From positions 1 through 64,000 of the forward strand of contig NZ_JAVBXS010000095.1 of the NCBI RefSeq assembly GCF_030824435.1: a stretch of 64,000 bases of DNA, read 5' to 3'. A program made the translations under genes and the position numbers. Numbering within the stretch: the stretch's first letter is position 1; each line of letters begins with the position of its first letter. The notes under the pieces were generated by a model that saw only the letters and a program-made list of their open reading frames with translations, made no database searches and was not told the DNA's origin. Source of the stretch: Rheinheimera sp. GTDB taxonomy: Bacteria; Pseudomonadota; Gammaproteobacteria; Enterobacterales; Alteromonadaceae. Of this stretch, positions 27,836 through 36,362 are shown one piece after another.

Positions 27836-28840
27836 TCAGATAAACATATGGGCAAAGGCATTAAACAACAAGCCAATCACAACAATGCCGCAGACCACAA
27901 TGCCAACAAACAACAGTAACAACGGCAGTTTAATCACTTTTTTCAGCATGATTAACGATGGCAAAGATAAAGCGGTCACCGACATCATAAAAGCCAGTGC
28001 AGTGCCAAGCCCTACCCCTTTACTGACCAAAGCTTCAGCAACAGGTAAGGTACCAAAGATATCGGCATACATAGGCACACCAATCAAAGTTGCCACAAAA
28101 ACCGACCACCAGTTGTCCTGCCCCAGCACCGAAGTCACCCAGGCTTGTGGCAGCCAGTTATGAATAGCTGCGCCAATAGCCACACCAAGCAGCACATAAA
28201 ACCAAACCCGCTGAAAAATATCGGCCACCTGGGCTTTGGCATAATCAAAACGGTCTTTGCGGCTAAGCTCTGCCTGCGGTATATCCAGCACAGGGCTGTG
28301 CAGTACAAAAGATTCTACATAACGACTCATATTGGCTTTGCTGATCAAAGTGCCGCCAATCACCGCCAGCACTATACCCACCAGCACATAAGCAATGGCA
28401 ATAGACCAGTTAAAAATGCTGGCCAATAAAATCACCGACGCCAGATCAACCAAAGGTGACGAAATTAAAAACGAAAAAGTCACCCCAAGCGGCAAACCCG
28501 CGCTGCTAAAACCAATAAAAAGCGGAATGGAAGAACAAGAGCAAAATGGTGTGATAGTGCCCATCAAAGCGCCGGTGAGATTTGCTTTAAAACCACGCAT
28601 ACCACCCAGAATTTTTCTGGTGCGCTGTGGTGGAAAATAACTTTGTAGCCAGGATACAGTAAAAATAAGCACAGCCAACAATATAAAAATTTTGATCACG
28701 TCATAAATAAAAAAATGCAGACTGGCGCCCCAACGCGACTGCATCGACAAACCAAAAACATCTTCCACCAGCATTTTGACTACATCAGCTAACCACTGCA
28801 TTTTCAGCAGCTGGTTATTCAGCCAGCTCCAAACCTCCAT
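27836..28840 (-). CDS. ArsP/DUF318-family permease
   Basis: A 334-residue membrane protein of the permease family PF03773, with about eight to ten membrane segments. The hallmark GTITPFCSCSSIPLFIGF contains the CSCSS cysteine cluster. PSLIMLKKVIKLPLLLLF lies near the end. Members such as ArsP export trivalent organoarsenicals; others have unknown metal(loid) substrates. The ATG at 28840 has AAGGGG at good spacing; an ATG eight codons upstream has none. The gene is divergent from the ars operon and shares the palindromic regulatory region at 28884-28939, so co-regulation by the ArsR domain is likely. Confidence 0.87.
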   Translation of the reverse strand: MEVWSWLNNQLLKMQWLADVVKMLVEDVFGLSMQSRWGASLHFFIYDVIKIFILLAVLIFTVSWLQSYFPPQRTRKILGGMRGFKANLTGALMGTITPFCSCSSIPLFIGFSSAGLPLGVTFSFLISSPLVDLASVILLASIFNWSIAIAYVLVGIVLAVIGGTLISKANMSRYVESFVLHSPVLDIPQAELSRKDRFDYAKAQVADIFQRVWFYVLLGVAIGAAIHNWLPQAWVTSVLGQDNWWSVFVATLIGVPMYADIFGTLPVAEALVSKGVGLGTALAFMMSVTALSLPSLIMLKKVIKLPLLLLFVGIVVCGIVVIGLLFNAFAHMFI

Positions 28841-28882
28841 TTGTATCCCCTTATGTTGCCGCATGCAGTTTTAAGCATAGCA

Positions 28883-28910
28883 TTGACATATGAAAAAACA
28901 TATATATCAT
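28883..28910 (+). promoter_or_regulatory. Sigma70-type promoter of the ars operon
   Basis: A consensus -35 TTGACA (28883-28888), a 16-bp spacer and a -10 TATCAT (28905-28910) stand just before the ArsC-ArsR fusion gene. Both elements lie inside the left arm of the palindromic operator, as expected for ArsR-type repression. Confidence 0.75.
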
Positions 28911-28939
28911 AAATGATATATATGGAGAAACATATGTTA
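28884..28939. promoter_or_regulatory. 56-bp near-perfect palindrome, putative ArsR operator
   Basis: Two 27-bp arms (28884-28910 and 28913-28939) around a 2-bp centre are complementary except for an inner 6-bp block and one outer base. Each arm holds ACATATG and CATATATATCAT elements, so the palindrome can also be read as two nested dyads. It covers the ars promoter and the Shine-Dalgarno of the first gene and lies 44 bp from the divergent permease start. Confidence 0.75.
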
Positions 28940-29725
28940 TCTATGCCTACTCTGATTTTTATTTGTACAGAAAACTCGGCCCGCTCGCTGATGGCTCAAG
29001 CCATTGCCCGCAGCCAGTATGCCAACAGGTTCGAGGTTTTTAGTGCGGGCAGTCAGCCAACTTACCCGGATCTCAGAGCGTTAGATGCTATAAAACGACA
29101 TGGTCTCTCCAGCGAAGGTTTAGCCTCAAAACCGTTGTCTGCTTTTGAAGAGACTGAGTTTGATTACGCCATAGTGTTATGCAGCAAAGCCCGGCAGGAG
29201 TGTCAGAAGGCGTTAAAAGCGCGGCATATTCTGGCATGGGATTTTCCGGATCCAAAAGAAACCGGCACCGCCAAAGCTTACGACACCACAATGAATGAGC
29301 TCAGCGAGCGGCTCAAGATGTTTGTGTTGCTCTATGATAAGTCTCAACACAACAATGCAATAAAGGTGGCAACTGACATGTCCCCCGTTGAATTTTTTAA
29401 ATTACTGGCCGACGAAACCCGCTTGTTTTCACTGTTACTGATTGCGCAGGAAGGTGAACTTTGTGTCTGTGAGTTGATGTCGGCATTGAGTGAATCACAA
29501 CCGAAAATTTCCCGGCACCTTGCCATGCTCAGAAGTGCCAGAGTATTGCTGGACCGCCGCCAGGGCCAATGGGTATTTTACCGGCTGAATCCGGAATTGC
29601 CTCAATGGGCCAGAGACACGCTGGAACAAACCAGAGCTCAGAATAGCGGATTGCTCACCCCCTTATTGAATAACCTTTGTGCCATGGGCGAAAGACCGGA
29701 GCGGGCAAAAGCCTGCTGCGCCTGA
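28934..29725 (+). CDS. Fusion of thioredoxin-type arsenate reductase (ArsC) and ArsR regulator
   Basis: A 263-residue two-domain protein. Residues 1-140 are a low-molecular-weight phosphatase/ArsC domain. The P-loop is C11-TENSA-R17, the resolving pair is C83 and C90 (LCSKARQEC, the spacing of S. aureus ArsC), and the general acid is D106 in FPDP. Residues 150-263 are an ArsR winged helix with the As(III)-binding motif ELCVCEL (C177, C179), the recognition helix QPKISRHLAML and a C-terminal CC. The ATG at 28934 follows GGAG; earlier ATGs lack a site. It heads the ars operon and probably autoregulates through the overlapping palindrome. Confidence 0.9.
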   Translation: MLSMPTLIFICTENSARSLMAQAIARSQYANRFEVFSAGSQPTYPDLRALDAIKRHGLSSEGLASKPLSAFEETEFDYAIVLCSKARQECQKALKARHILAWDFPDPKETGTAKAYDTTMNELSERLKMFVLLYDKSQHNNAIKVATDMSPVEFFKLLADETRLFSLLLIAQEGELCVCELMSALSESQPKISRHLAMLRSARVLLDRRQGQWVFYRLNPELPQWARDTLEQTRAQNSGLLTPLLNNLCAMGERPERAKACCA

Positions 29726-29760
29726 ATAAGTCAATAAAGGGAGTCAGCGCGGAGCACAGC

Positions 29761-30261
29761 ATGAAAATTTTGTTTTTGTGTACCCATAACGCCTGTCGCA
29801 GCATTCTGGCAGAGGCGATTTTTCGCGCTGAAGCCCTTACAGCAGGGATGGATATCAAAGTGCAAAGTGCCGGCTCTGCGCCACGTGGTCAGGTGCATCC
29901 GTTAACACTGCAATATCTGAGCGCCAGCCATATCGACACCACAGAGCTTTACAGCAAAAGCTGGGATGATTTGGCAGATTATGCACCGGATCTGGTGATC
30001 ACTGTTTGTGATCAAGCCGCCGGAGAGTCCTGCCCGGTTTGGTTTGGTAACGCAGTGAAAGCACACTGGTCGCTGCCAGACCCCAGCCGGGCCACCCTGA
30101 GTCCAGGTGCACAACAACAAGAATTTGCAGCTTTGCACCAGGCGCTGCAACAACGTGCCAAAGCATTGTTTCAGGCGACAACAACCCCTGACAGCACAAT
30201 GTTATCGGCCATAGCTACAAGTTTTCCGTTGCAACTTGCCGGTTCTTTCCCGTCAAACTGA
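29761..30261 (+). CDS. arsC: Arsenate reductase, thioredoxin-coupled ArsC
   Basis: A 166-residue LMW-phosphatase-fold arsenate reductase. P-loop C7-THNAC-R13, redox pair C83 and C91 (VCDQAAGESC), and HWSLPDPS with the general acid D107. It reduces As(V) to As(III) using thioredoxin. The ATG at 29761 follows GGAG and starts MKILFLCTHNACRS; upstream codons in frame overlap the preceding gene and have no counterpart. It is the second ArsC module of the operon. The C-terminal about 25 residues extend beyond the usual domain. Confidence 0.93.
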   Translation: MKILFLCTHNACRSILAEAIFRAEALTAGMDIKVQSAGSAPRGQVHPLTLQYLSASHIDTTELYSKSWDDLADYAPDLVITVCDQAAGESCPVWFGNAVKAHWSLPDPSRATLSPGAQQQEFAALHQALQQRAKALFQATTTPDSTMLSAIATSFPLQLAGSFPSN

Positions 30262-30282
30262 AGCTGTAACCAAGGAGTTTAT

Positions 30283-31311
30283 GTGGGCATTTTTGAACGT
30301 TATTTATCTATTTGGGTTGCGCTGGCGATGGCCATGGGTGTGCTGGCCGGCTTGTGGCAGCCGGCCTGGTTTAGCCTGGTGGCGTCTTTTGAATATGCAC
30401 AGGTGAATGGTGTCATTGCGCTACTGATTTGGCTGATGATTTACCCCATGATGGTGCAGGTTGATTTTGCCGCTATCCGCGACGTTGGCAAAAAGCCAGC
30501 TGGTTTGCTGCTGACGCTGGTGATCAATTGGCTGATAAAACCCTTTACCATGGCGCTGCTGGGCTGGTTGTTTTTCCGGCTGTTGTTTGCCGATTGGGTT
30601 GACCCACAGACCGCCACTGAATATATCGCCGGGATGATTTTATTGGGTGTTGCACCTTGCACCGCTATGGTGTTTGTCTGGAGCCAGCTGACCAAAGGTG
30701 ACGCTAATTACACCCTGGTGCAGGTGTCGGTGAATGATCTGATCATGATTTTTGCGTTTGCCCCTATCAGCGCCTGGCTGCTTGGGGTGTCCGATATCAC
30801 AGTGCCCTGGTCGACTTTATTGTTGTCCGTTGTACTTTATGTGGTATTGCCGCTGCTGGCTGGGGTGCTGACCCGCCGTTATCTGGCAAACCGCTCTTTG
30901 TCCGGCGAAGACGCTATCCGCTCTTTTGCGGCACAGATTAAACCCTGGTCGGTCTTTGGTTTATTGGCAACAGTGGTGCTGTTATTTGGCTTTCAGGCAC
31001 AAACCATTCTCAGTCAGCCGCTGGCAATAGTGCTGATTGCCATCCCGTTATTGCTGCAAACCTATGGCATTTTTGCCCTGAGTTATTTTGTTGGCTGCAA
31101 ACTCAAACTGCCACACAACATTGCCGCCCCTGCCGGCATGATTGGCGCCAGTAACTTCTTTGAACTGGCTGTTGCTGTGGCTATTTCATTGTTTGGCCTG
31201 CATTCAGGGGCTGCACTTGCCACAGTAGTGGGTGTACTGGTCGAAGTGCCGGTTATGTTGTCGCTGGTGTGGTTTGCCAATCGCACCCGTCACTGGTTTG
31301 CCAATGCATAA
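30283..31311 (+). CDS. acr3: Arsenite efflux transporter Acr3
   Basis: A 342-residue inner-membrane arsenite antiporter of the Acr3/BART family with ten membrane segments. Family signatures include [15 protein letters not shown], with the essential Cys in TM4, [12 protein letters not shown], and [21 protein letters not shown]. The start is GTG at 30283 with AAGGAG upstream; the overlapping ATG two bases earlier is in another frame. It exports the arsenite produced by the two ArsC modules. Confidence 0.95.
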   Translation: MGIFERYLSIWVALAMAMGVLAGLWQPAWFSLVASFEYAQVNGVIALLIWLMIYPMMVQVDFAAIRDVGKKPAGLLLTLVINWLIKPFTMALLGWLFFRLLFADWVDPQTATEYIAGMILLGVAPCTAMVFVWSQLTKGDANYTLVQVSVNDLIMIFAFAPISAWLLGVSDITVPWSTLLLSVVLYVVLPLLAGVLTRRYLANRSLSGEDAIRSFAAQIKPWSVFGLLATVVLLFGFQAQTILSQPLAIVLIAIPLLLQTYGIFALSYFVGCKLKLPHNIAAPAGMIGASNFFELAVAVAISLFGLHSGAALATVVGVLVEVPVMLSLVWFANRTRHWFANA

Positions 31312-31341
31312 AGCTTTCACTGAGCTGATAAAGGAATTGTG

Positions 31342-31848
31342 ATGACCCATCCGTATAACCTGTTACCACTGGAGCCGCACAAGCCTGCCGGCCTTATTTT
31401 TACGCCCTGCCCCGGCACTAAAGGCACATCGGTGGACGATGCCCTGACCACACTGCAACAAGCGGGTGCAACGGCGCTTATCACACTGATGCCTCAAGCC
31501 GAGCTGGAAGCGCATCAGGCTGCCACTTTGGCTGAACATTGCGCCGCCAAAGGCTTATGGTGGTTTCACTGCCCTATTGCTGACGACGAAGCACCGGCGG
31601 CGGATTTTACCAAAACCTGGCAACAGGCTGGTGCGCAGGTGCATCAGCTGTTGTCAGCAGGGAAAACAGTAGCAATCCACTGTAAAGGTGGTTCGGGTCG
31701 TACCGGCTTAATAGCGGCGCAAATTCTGTTGGAGCGTGGTGAACCACAAGATGTTGTACAACACAAAGTGCAGGCGATTAGGCCTTATGCCTTAACCTTG
31801 CCTGCACATGTCGCTTATTTTCAACAAGTTGCGGAGACTCAATCATGA
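31342..31848 (+). CDS. CX5R protein-tyrosine/dual-specificity-like phosphatase in ars operon
   Basis: A 168-residue cysteine-dependent phosphatase fold with signature HCKGGSGRTG (C114 to R120) and a candidate general acid in PIADDEAPA (residues 79-86). It resembles small bacterial dual-specificity/CDKN3-like phosphatases rather than ArsC. It has no second conserved Cys pair placed like ArsC. The ATG at 31342 has AAGGA; its stop overlaps the next start (ATGA), so it is clearly part of the ars operon. The role is unknown: dephosphorylation of an operon-related metabolite, a third reductase activity, or a regulatory phosphatase are all open. Confidence 0.85.
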   Translation: MTHPYNLLPLEPHKPAGLIFTPCPGTKGTSVDDALTTLQQAGATALITLMPQAELEAHQAATLAEHCAAKGLWWFHCPIADDEAPAADFTKTWQQAGAQVHQLLSAGKTVAIHCKGGSGRTGLIAAQILLERGEPQDVVQHKVQAIRPYALTLPAHVAYFQQVAETQS

Positions 31849-32081
31849 AAGAATTTAAAGTGTTAGGTATGGGTTGTAGTAAATGTGCCAAAACCGTTGA
31901 ATCCATTGAGCGTATTGCTGCCGAGCTTGGCATCGAGGTTCAGATAGAAAAGATTGAAGACATGCAGCAAATCATTGGCTTTGGTGTGATGAGCACCCCA
32001 GCCGTTGTATTAAATAACCTTGTGGTGCATACGGGCTCCATCCCGCACCGGGAACAGATTGAACAGTGGCTGAAAAGCTAA
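31845..32081 (+). CDS. Small thioredoxin-fold (redox-active disulfide) protein
   Basis: A 78-residue mini-thioredoxin of the Thioredoxin_3/TM0996 family. CxxC is C11-SKC14 directly after the first strand ([12 protein letters not shown]), and the cis-proline segment STPAVVLN lies near residue 50. Small size and position in the ars operon suggest it supplies electrons to one of the ArsC modules; that is an inference. ATGA overlap with the phosphatase gene. Confidence 0.9.
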   Translation: MKEFKVLGMGCSKCAKTVESIERIAAELGIEVQIEKIEDMQQIIGFGVMSTPAVVLNNLVVHTGSIPHREQIEQWLKS

Positions 32082-32097
32082 AACAGAGGATAATTTG

Positions 32098-33117
32098 ATG
32101 AGCATTAAAGTAGGTATTAACGGTTTTGGCCGTATCGGCCGGTTAGCTTTGCGCGCCGCTTTTGACTGGCCTGAATTTGAGTTTGTACAAATTAACGACC
32201 CGGCCGGCGACGCCGCCACTTTTGCCCATCTGCTGAATTTTGACTCAGTGCATGGCCGCTGGCTGCATCAGGCAGAAGCTCTGGGTAATCAAGTCGTTAT
32301 CAACGGCAAAATGATTGCGGTTAGCCATCACAAAAATATCAATGACACCGACTGGTCAGGTTGTGATCTGGTGCTTGAATGTTCCGGCAAAATGAAAAGC
32401 AAAGCCGTGTTGCAGGCGTATCTGACTCAGGGCGTCAAACGGGTGGTGGTCAGTGCGCCGGTAAAAGAGCTTGGTGTGCTGAATGTGGTGATGGGCGTGA
32501 ATCATCAGCTTTTTGATGCAGCAAAACACCAGATAGTGACAGCCGCCAGCTGCACCACCAACTGTTTAGCCCCTGTGGTCAAAGTAATTCATGAAAACCT
32601 CGGCATTAAACATGGTGCTATCACCACTATTCACGACTTAACCAACACCCAGTCGATTTTGGATACCCCGCACAAAGATTTACGTCGCGCCCGCGCCTGT
32701 GGCAGCAGTTTAATTCCAACCACCACGGGTTCAGCCACAGCTATTACCGAAATTTTCCCAGAGCTTAAAGGCCGGTTAAATGGCCATGCGGTGCGGGTGC
32801 CGCTGGCCAATGCCTCCCTCACCGACTGTGTGTTTGAAGTGGAACGCGCCACCACAGCCGAAGAAGTCAATGCTTTACTCAAAGCCGCGGCTGAAGGTGA
32901 ACTGAAAAACATCTTAGGTTATGAAGAGCGGCCTTTGGTGTCGGTGGATTATAAAACTGACCCACGCTCCAGCGTTATTGATGCTTTGTCGACCATGGTG
33001 GTGAACGGCACCCAGGTTAAAATTTACGCCTGGTACGACAACGAATGGGGTTACGCCAACCGCACTGTGGAACTGGCGCTGCTGGTGGGCCGGGCAGGTG
33101 AAGGCTTTCCGGTTTAA
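32098..33117 (+). CDS. ars-operon glyceraldehyde-3-phosphate dehydrogenase
   Basis: A 339-residue GAPDH. The NAD-binding [17 protein letters not shown] stands at the N-terminus, the catalytic Cys152 in [11 protein letters not shown], and [15 protein letters not shown] near the C-terminus. In ars operons carrying arsJ, this enzyme adds arsenate to glyceraldehyde-3-phosphate, giving unstable 1-arseno-3-phosphoglycerate that ArsJ exports. The position directly before arsJ supports that role rather than glycolysis. ATG at 32098 with AGAGGA; an in-frame TTG just before is unlikely. Confidence 0.92.
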   Translation: MSIKVGINGFGRIGRLALRAAFDWPEFEFVQINDPAGDAATFAHLLNFDSVHGRWLHQAEALGNQVVINGKMIAVSHHKNINDTDWSGCDLVLECSGKMKSKAVLQAYLTQGVKRVVVSAPVKELGVLNVVMGVNHQLFDAAKHQIVTAASCTTNCLAPVVKVIHENLGIKHGAITTIHDLTNTQSILDTPHKDLRRARACGSSLIPTTTGSATAITEIFPELKGRLNGHAVRVPLANASLTDCVFEVERATTAEEVNALLKAAAEGELKNILGYEERPLVSVDYKTDPRSSVIDALSTMVVNGTQVKIYAWYDNEWGYANRTVELALLVGRAGEGFPV

Positions 33118-33180
33118 AAAAGGCTTTATCGCTCAACGAACTCTTTATCCTTTAATCAACTTTGTGTAGTTCAAACAATT

Positions 33181-33255
33181 GCGGGGCAAACGCCGATTAA
33201 GGTTGCGTCAGGCTGATTCAAACAGCAATAAAGACCTGCCCCGCTGGTGCCTGAC
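33181..33255 (+). other. Structured spacer before arsJ
   Basis: Within the 188-bp gap between gapdh and arsJ an 8-bp stem GCGGGGCA (33181-33188) can pair with TGCCCCGC (33237-33244). GTCAGGC (33207-33213) can pair with GCCTGAC (33249-33255), a mutually exclusive or pseudoknot-like arrangement. There is no T tract. It could be an attenuator, a processing site or a separate promoter region for arsJ; function unknown. Confidence 0.35.
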
Positions 33256-33305
33256 AGAATAACGGCTGTGGTATCGCAGCCTTATTGCTTCATTTGGGAA
33301 TAATC

Positions 33306-34547
33306 ATGTCTGCATTAGCGGCCAACGCTGGCCTGAAACAATATCTGCTGGTCACCGGCAATTATTGGGCTTTTACTCTGACCGACGGCGCTTTGCGCAT
33401 GCTAATAGTGCTGCATTTTTATACGCTGGGTTATAGCCCGCTCGCCATTGCTTCGTTGTTTTTGTTTTATGAGTTTTTTGGTGTCGTCACCAACTTAGTG
33501 GGCGGCTGGCTGGGTGCCCGTATTGGCCTGAATAAAACCATGCATATTGGCCTGCTGCTGCAGGTGCTGGCGCTTGCCATGTTGCTGGTGCCAGCCTCTA
33601 TGTTGACAGTGGTTTGGGTGATGGCAGCGCAGGCGCTGTCTGGTATTGCCAAAGACCTCAACAAAATGAGTGCCAAAAGTTCACTCAAACTGCTGTTGCC
33701 AGACAATGCCCAGAGCGCTTTGTATCAATGGGTAGCGATTTTAACCGGCTCTAAAAATGCACTGAAAGGCGTTGGTTTTTTCCTCGGCGGCTTATTACTC
33801 AGCCTTTGGGGTTTTCAGGGCGCTGTTGCTGCCATGGCCGGCGCACTGGCGCTTATCTGGCTGCTGAGCTTGGTGCTTTTGAAAAAAGACTTGGGCAAAA
33901 GTAGTTTTAAACCCAAATTTAAAGACTTGCTCTCCAAAAGTACCGCCATAAACAAACTGTCGGCAGCACGGCTGTTGTTATTTGGCGCCCGTGATGTCTG
34001 GTTTGTGATTGCATTGCCGCTGTATTTATCCAGCCATTTTTCCTGGAGCCAGGCCGAAGTGGGCGCTTTTCTGGCGTTTTGGGTGATAGCTTATGGCGCT
34101 GTACAGGCTTTTGCCCCGGCCATTACCGGCCGCAGCTCTGGCCGTCAAAGTGGCAACAACAGCACACCGGATGCCACCACGGCTTTGCACTGGGCCTTAT
34201 TACTTTGTGTTATTCCGGCACTGCTAAGCTTTGCTCTGGTGTACAGCAACAGTGCAATCTGGGTGTTGATTGTTGGCCTGTTGTTATTTGGCGCTGTTTT
34301 TGCGGTGAATTCGTCTTTGCACAGTTATCTGATTGTAAGCATGGCCGGCCGTGATGGCGTATCGCTTGATGTAGGTTTTTATTATATGGCCAACGCCATG
34401 GGCCGGCTGATTGGCACGCTGTTATCGGGCTGGGTCTATCAGGCTTATGGGTTTTACGCTTGCCTCTGGGTGTCCAGCGCTTTTTTACTTGGCACAGTGC
34501 TGGTGACCTGGCGTTTAAACAGCGCAGCAAAGGCCGCCGGGCAGTAA
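33306..34547 (+). CDS. arsJ: Organoarsenical (1-arseno-3-phosphoglycerate) exporter ArsJ
   Basis: A 413-residue major facilitator with 12 membrane segments matching the ArsJ subgroup: GNYWAFTLTDGALRMLIVLH at the N-terminus, EFFGVVTNLVGGWLGARIGL, and SGIAKDLNKMSAKSS. Paired with the upstream GAPDH it completes arsenate detoxification through 1-arseno-3-phosphoglycerate. ATG at 33306 follows GGGAA; the seven codons upstream in frame are not conserved. It is separated from gapdh by 188 bp with possible RNA structure. Confidence 0.93.
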   Translation: MSALAANAGLKQYLLVTGNYWAFTLTDGALRMLIVLHFYTLGYSPLAIASLFLFYEFFGVVTNLVGGWLGARIGLNKTMHIGLLLQVLALAMLLVPASMLTVVWVMAAQALSGIAKDLNKMSAKSSLKLLLPDNAQSALYQWVAILTGSKNALKGVGFFLGGLLLSLWGFQGAVAAMAGALALIWLLSLVLLKKDLGKSSFKPKFKDLLSKSTAINKLSAARLLLFGARDVWFVIALPLYLSSHFSWSQAEVGAFLAFWVIAYGAVQAFAPAITGRSSGRQSGNNSTPDATTALHWALLLCVIPALLSFALVYSNSAIWVLIVGLLLFGAVFAVNSSLHSYLIVSMAGRDGVSLDVGFYYMANAMGRLIGTLLSGWVYQAYGFYACLWVSSAFLLGTVLVTWRLNSAAKAAGQ

Positions 34548-34651
34548 AACAGACCAGCTGCAGTTGCGAAAAGTCTGACAGATTGGCTATAGTCGCGACG
34601 CAATCAAAGGCGCCGCAAAACCGCGGCCTTAGTACCACATGGATGTTCCTG

Positions 34652-35830
34652 ATGAAATTTTGCTTCGGCTTTCAAGTTGCCGCAGTCAGTTGTTTATTCG
34701 TTTCAGTTGCGGCGCAGAGCGCCGCTTTGCCGGTCAATCTTGTGGCCACTGAGCTTTTGACCACTACCCTGCCCGAAGCTGAGCCTGTTGCCAGTGTGAT
34801 AGTGCCGCCGGCACTGGCGACACAATATCGAAGTGCCGAGCCTATTGGTTTATTGGCATTTTCCCCCGACAACCAGCAGCTGGCTTTTAGCAGCAGCCAT
34901 CACAGCAAACAACAAAGTGCGCTTGGCGATATCTGGCTTAGCGAACTTTATGTATGGTCTTTTACCGCAAGCGGCAGCCCACAGAAACTGATTGATGCCC
35001 CCACCACCAACAAATTTGCTTATTATGGTGCCCCTGCGCTCAGCCTGGAGTGGCAGCACCACAACATCTTATTGGTGATTGGTAATGGTGATGATGCAGC
35101 CACAGAGCTGACTTATTTAACCGCCCAAAAACGGCTGAAAAACCCCAATATTGGTGAAAAAACGCTGGATGAAGCCCCTTCCCTGACCGAAGCCGAACGT
35201 CTGGTGCAGCAGTGTTTTACCGACTGGCCCGCAGAGGTGGTTGAACACAGCAACAATCACTGGCTGCAGCCAGATAAAACTCTGTTATATCAGGCTAATT
35301 ATGCGGGAGTAGCACGCGATCTCTGGCTGATTGATATTGCCAATTGCCAGCGCAACTTATTACCTTTACCCAAGGGGCTCGGGCAGCAGCAGATCTGGGC
35401 TTTAGGCGGTGCGCTTTATCAAAACCAGCTGGTGTTGGCTTTACGGCAGCATCACAAAAAGCGCAGCCAAACCCTGTTATTGCAAACCGATGTCAGTACC
35501 CTTGGCACCACACAACAACAATGGCTGAACTGGAGTTATGGTCTTGGTGGCTCGTTCGAATTTACCGCCCTGACGTCGACCGACAAACAAAGTTTATTTT
35601 TGCTCACTGACAACTACCAGCCTTGTCGTAGCCGGCTTTATAGCCTGAATCAGCAGCAGCTCAGTGCTATTGCCGTGGATGGGCACTGGCTTTGTAATGC
35701 AACAGTCAACCACCACGGCCTGCTTGGCCTGACACTGACAGCCACTAAGCCTGACAATAAAACCGGCGAAGTAGCCAGCACCAATACTATCTGGGTGGTC
35801 AAACCTGAATTTTTACAGGCATTCAGATAA
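34652..35830 (+). CDS. Secreted protein of unknown function, propeller-like
   Basis: A 392-residue exported protein I do not recognise. A signal peptide covers about residues 1-24 (FQVAAVSCLFVSVAAQSAA). The rest is soluble, with blade-like repeats resembling TolB/WD40-type propellers, for instance PIGLLAFSPDNQQLAFSSS, then DLWLIDIANCQRN and LLTDNYQPCRSRLYSLN. Four Cys in the second half could form disulfides. It may be periplasmic. ATG at 34652 chosen because it gives the signal peptide; codons upstream overlap arsJ. Not obviously part of the ars operon, though only 104 bp separates them. Confidence 0.7.
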   Translation: MKFCFGFQVAAVSCLFVSVAAQSAALPVNLVATELLTTTLPEAEPVASVIVPPALATQYRSAEPIGLLAFSPDNQQLAFSSSHHSKQQSALGDIWLSELYVWSFTASGSPQKLIDAPTTNKFAYYGAPALSLEWQHHNILLVIGNGDDAATELTYLTAQKRLKNPNIGEKTLDEAPSLTEAERLVQQCFTDWPAEVVEHSNNHWLQPDKTLLYQANYAGVARDLWLIDIANCQRNLLPLPKGLGQQQIWALGGALYQNQLVLALRQHHKKRSQTLLLQTDVSTLGTTQQQWLNWSYGLGGSFEFTALTSTDKQSLFLLTDNYQPCRSRLYSLNQQQLSAIAVDGHWLCNATVNHHGLLGLTLTATKPDNKTGEVASTNTIWVVKPEFLQAFR

Positions 35831-35861
35831 AAAACAGCAGCCTGAAGTCGCTTCAAACCAC

Positions 35862-35890
35862 AAAACCCGGCCTTAAGGTCCGGGTTTTGT
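35862..35890. terminator. Bidirectional terminator
   Basis: The stem AAAACCCGG ... CCGGGTTTT, with an inner CCTT/AAGG pairing, sits between two convergent genes and overlaps the last codons of the minus-strand repeat-protein gene. Confidence 0.75.
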
Positions 35891-36268
35891 TTTATCTGCT
35901 GTTTGCGGCAGTTCCAGCTGCAATATAGCCAGCTGGCGTTTTAACTGCTGCAGGTTATCAAGCAGCCGCTGCTCAATAAATTGCAGTTTTGCGTTGGGGT
36001 CTGTGATGGCGGCCAGCTCAGAGGCCAGACGGCGTAATCTTTGTTGTTGCAGTTCGTTTTGATAACTATTGCTCTGAACACCAAGGCTCTGAACCGAAGG
36101 ACTCTGAACACCGGGGTTTTGAACCGCAGAGCTCTGAGCACCGGAGTTCTGAACTGCAGGACTCTGAACCGCAGAACTCTCAGTACCTGGACTTTGCCCA
36201 TCAGGCTGCAAAATAGCAGAGTTTTGGGCTGTAGCCGGGTTGTTGTGTTCAATAGTGGAGTAAGGCAT
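35873..36268 (-). CDS. Small protein with pentapeptide tandem repeats, unknown function
   Basis: A 131-residue protein with three parts. The N-terminal 32 residues are polar. Residues 33-67 are seven tandem pentapeptides of pattern [AGS]-[VA]-Q-[SN]-x. Residues about 70-125 are a Leu/Gln-rich segment with heptad character (LQQQRLRRLASELAAI, LLDNLQQLKRQLAIL) predicted to form a coiled coil. No signal peptide or membrane segment. ATG at 36268 follows GGAG at good spacing. A NarL-like inverted heptamer pair lies about 100 bp upstream. I do not recognise the family; the base composition resembles its neighbours. Confidence 0.6.
   Translation of the reverse strand: MPYSTIEHNNPATAQNSAILQPDGQSPGTESSAVQSPAVQNSGAQSSAVQNPGVQSPSVQSLGVQSNSYQNELQQQRLRRLASELAAITDPNAKLQFIEQRLLDNLQQLKRQLAILQLELPQTADKTKPGP
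36068..36172 (-). repeat. Seven-copy 15-bp coding minisatellite
   Basis: Seven imperfect 15-bp units encode the pentapeptides AVQSP, AVQNS, GAQSS, AVQNP, GVQSP, SVQSL and GVQSN. In-frame copy number could vary without breaking the gene. Confidence 0.8.
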
Positions 36269-36362
36269 TAAAACACTCCGCACAAACAAGCTAAGGCCCA
36301 TAACAGCAGTTAGCTTGTGGTTATTGTTAACCCAGTGTCGGCGATACTGCTGTAGCTGCCAA

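Noticed and set aside
27836-34547. Arsenic island as a mobile element
   Set aside because: No integrase, transposase, flanking repeats or tRNA at the borders; codon and base use look like the neighbours.
36068-36172. CRISPR-like short repeats
   Set aside because: Units are contiguous 15-bp coding repeats without spacers; no cas genes nearby.
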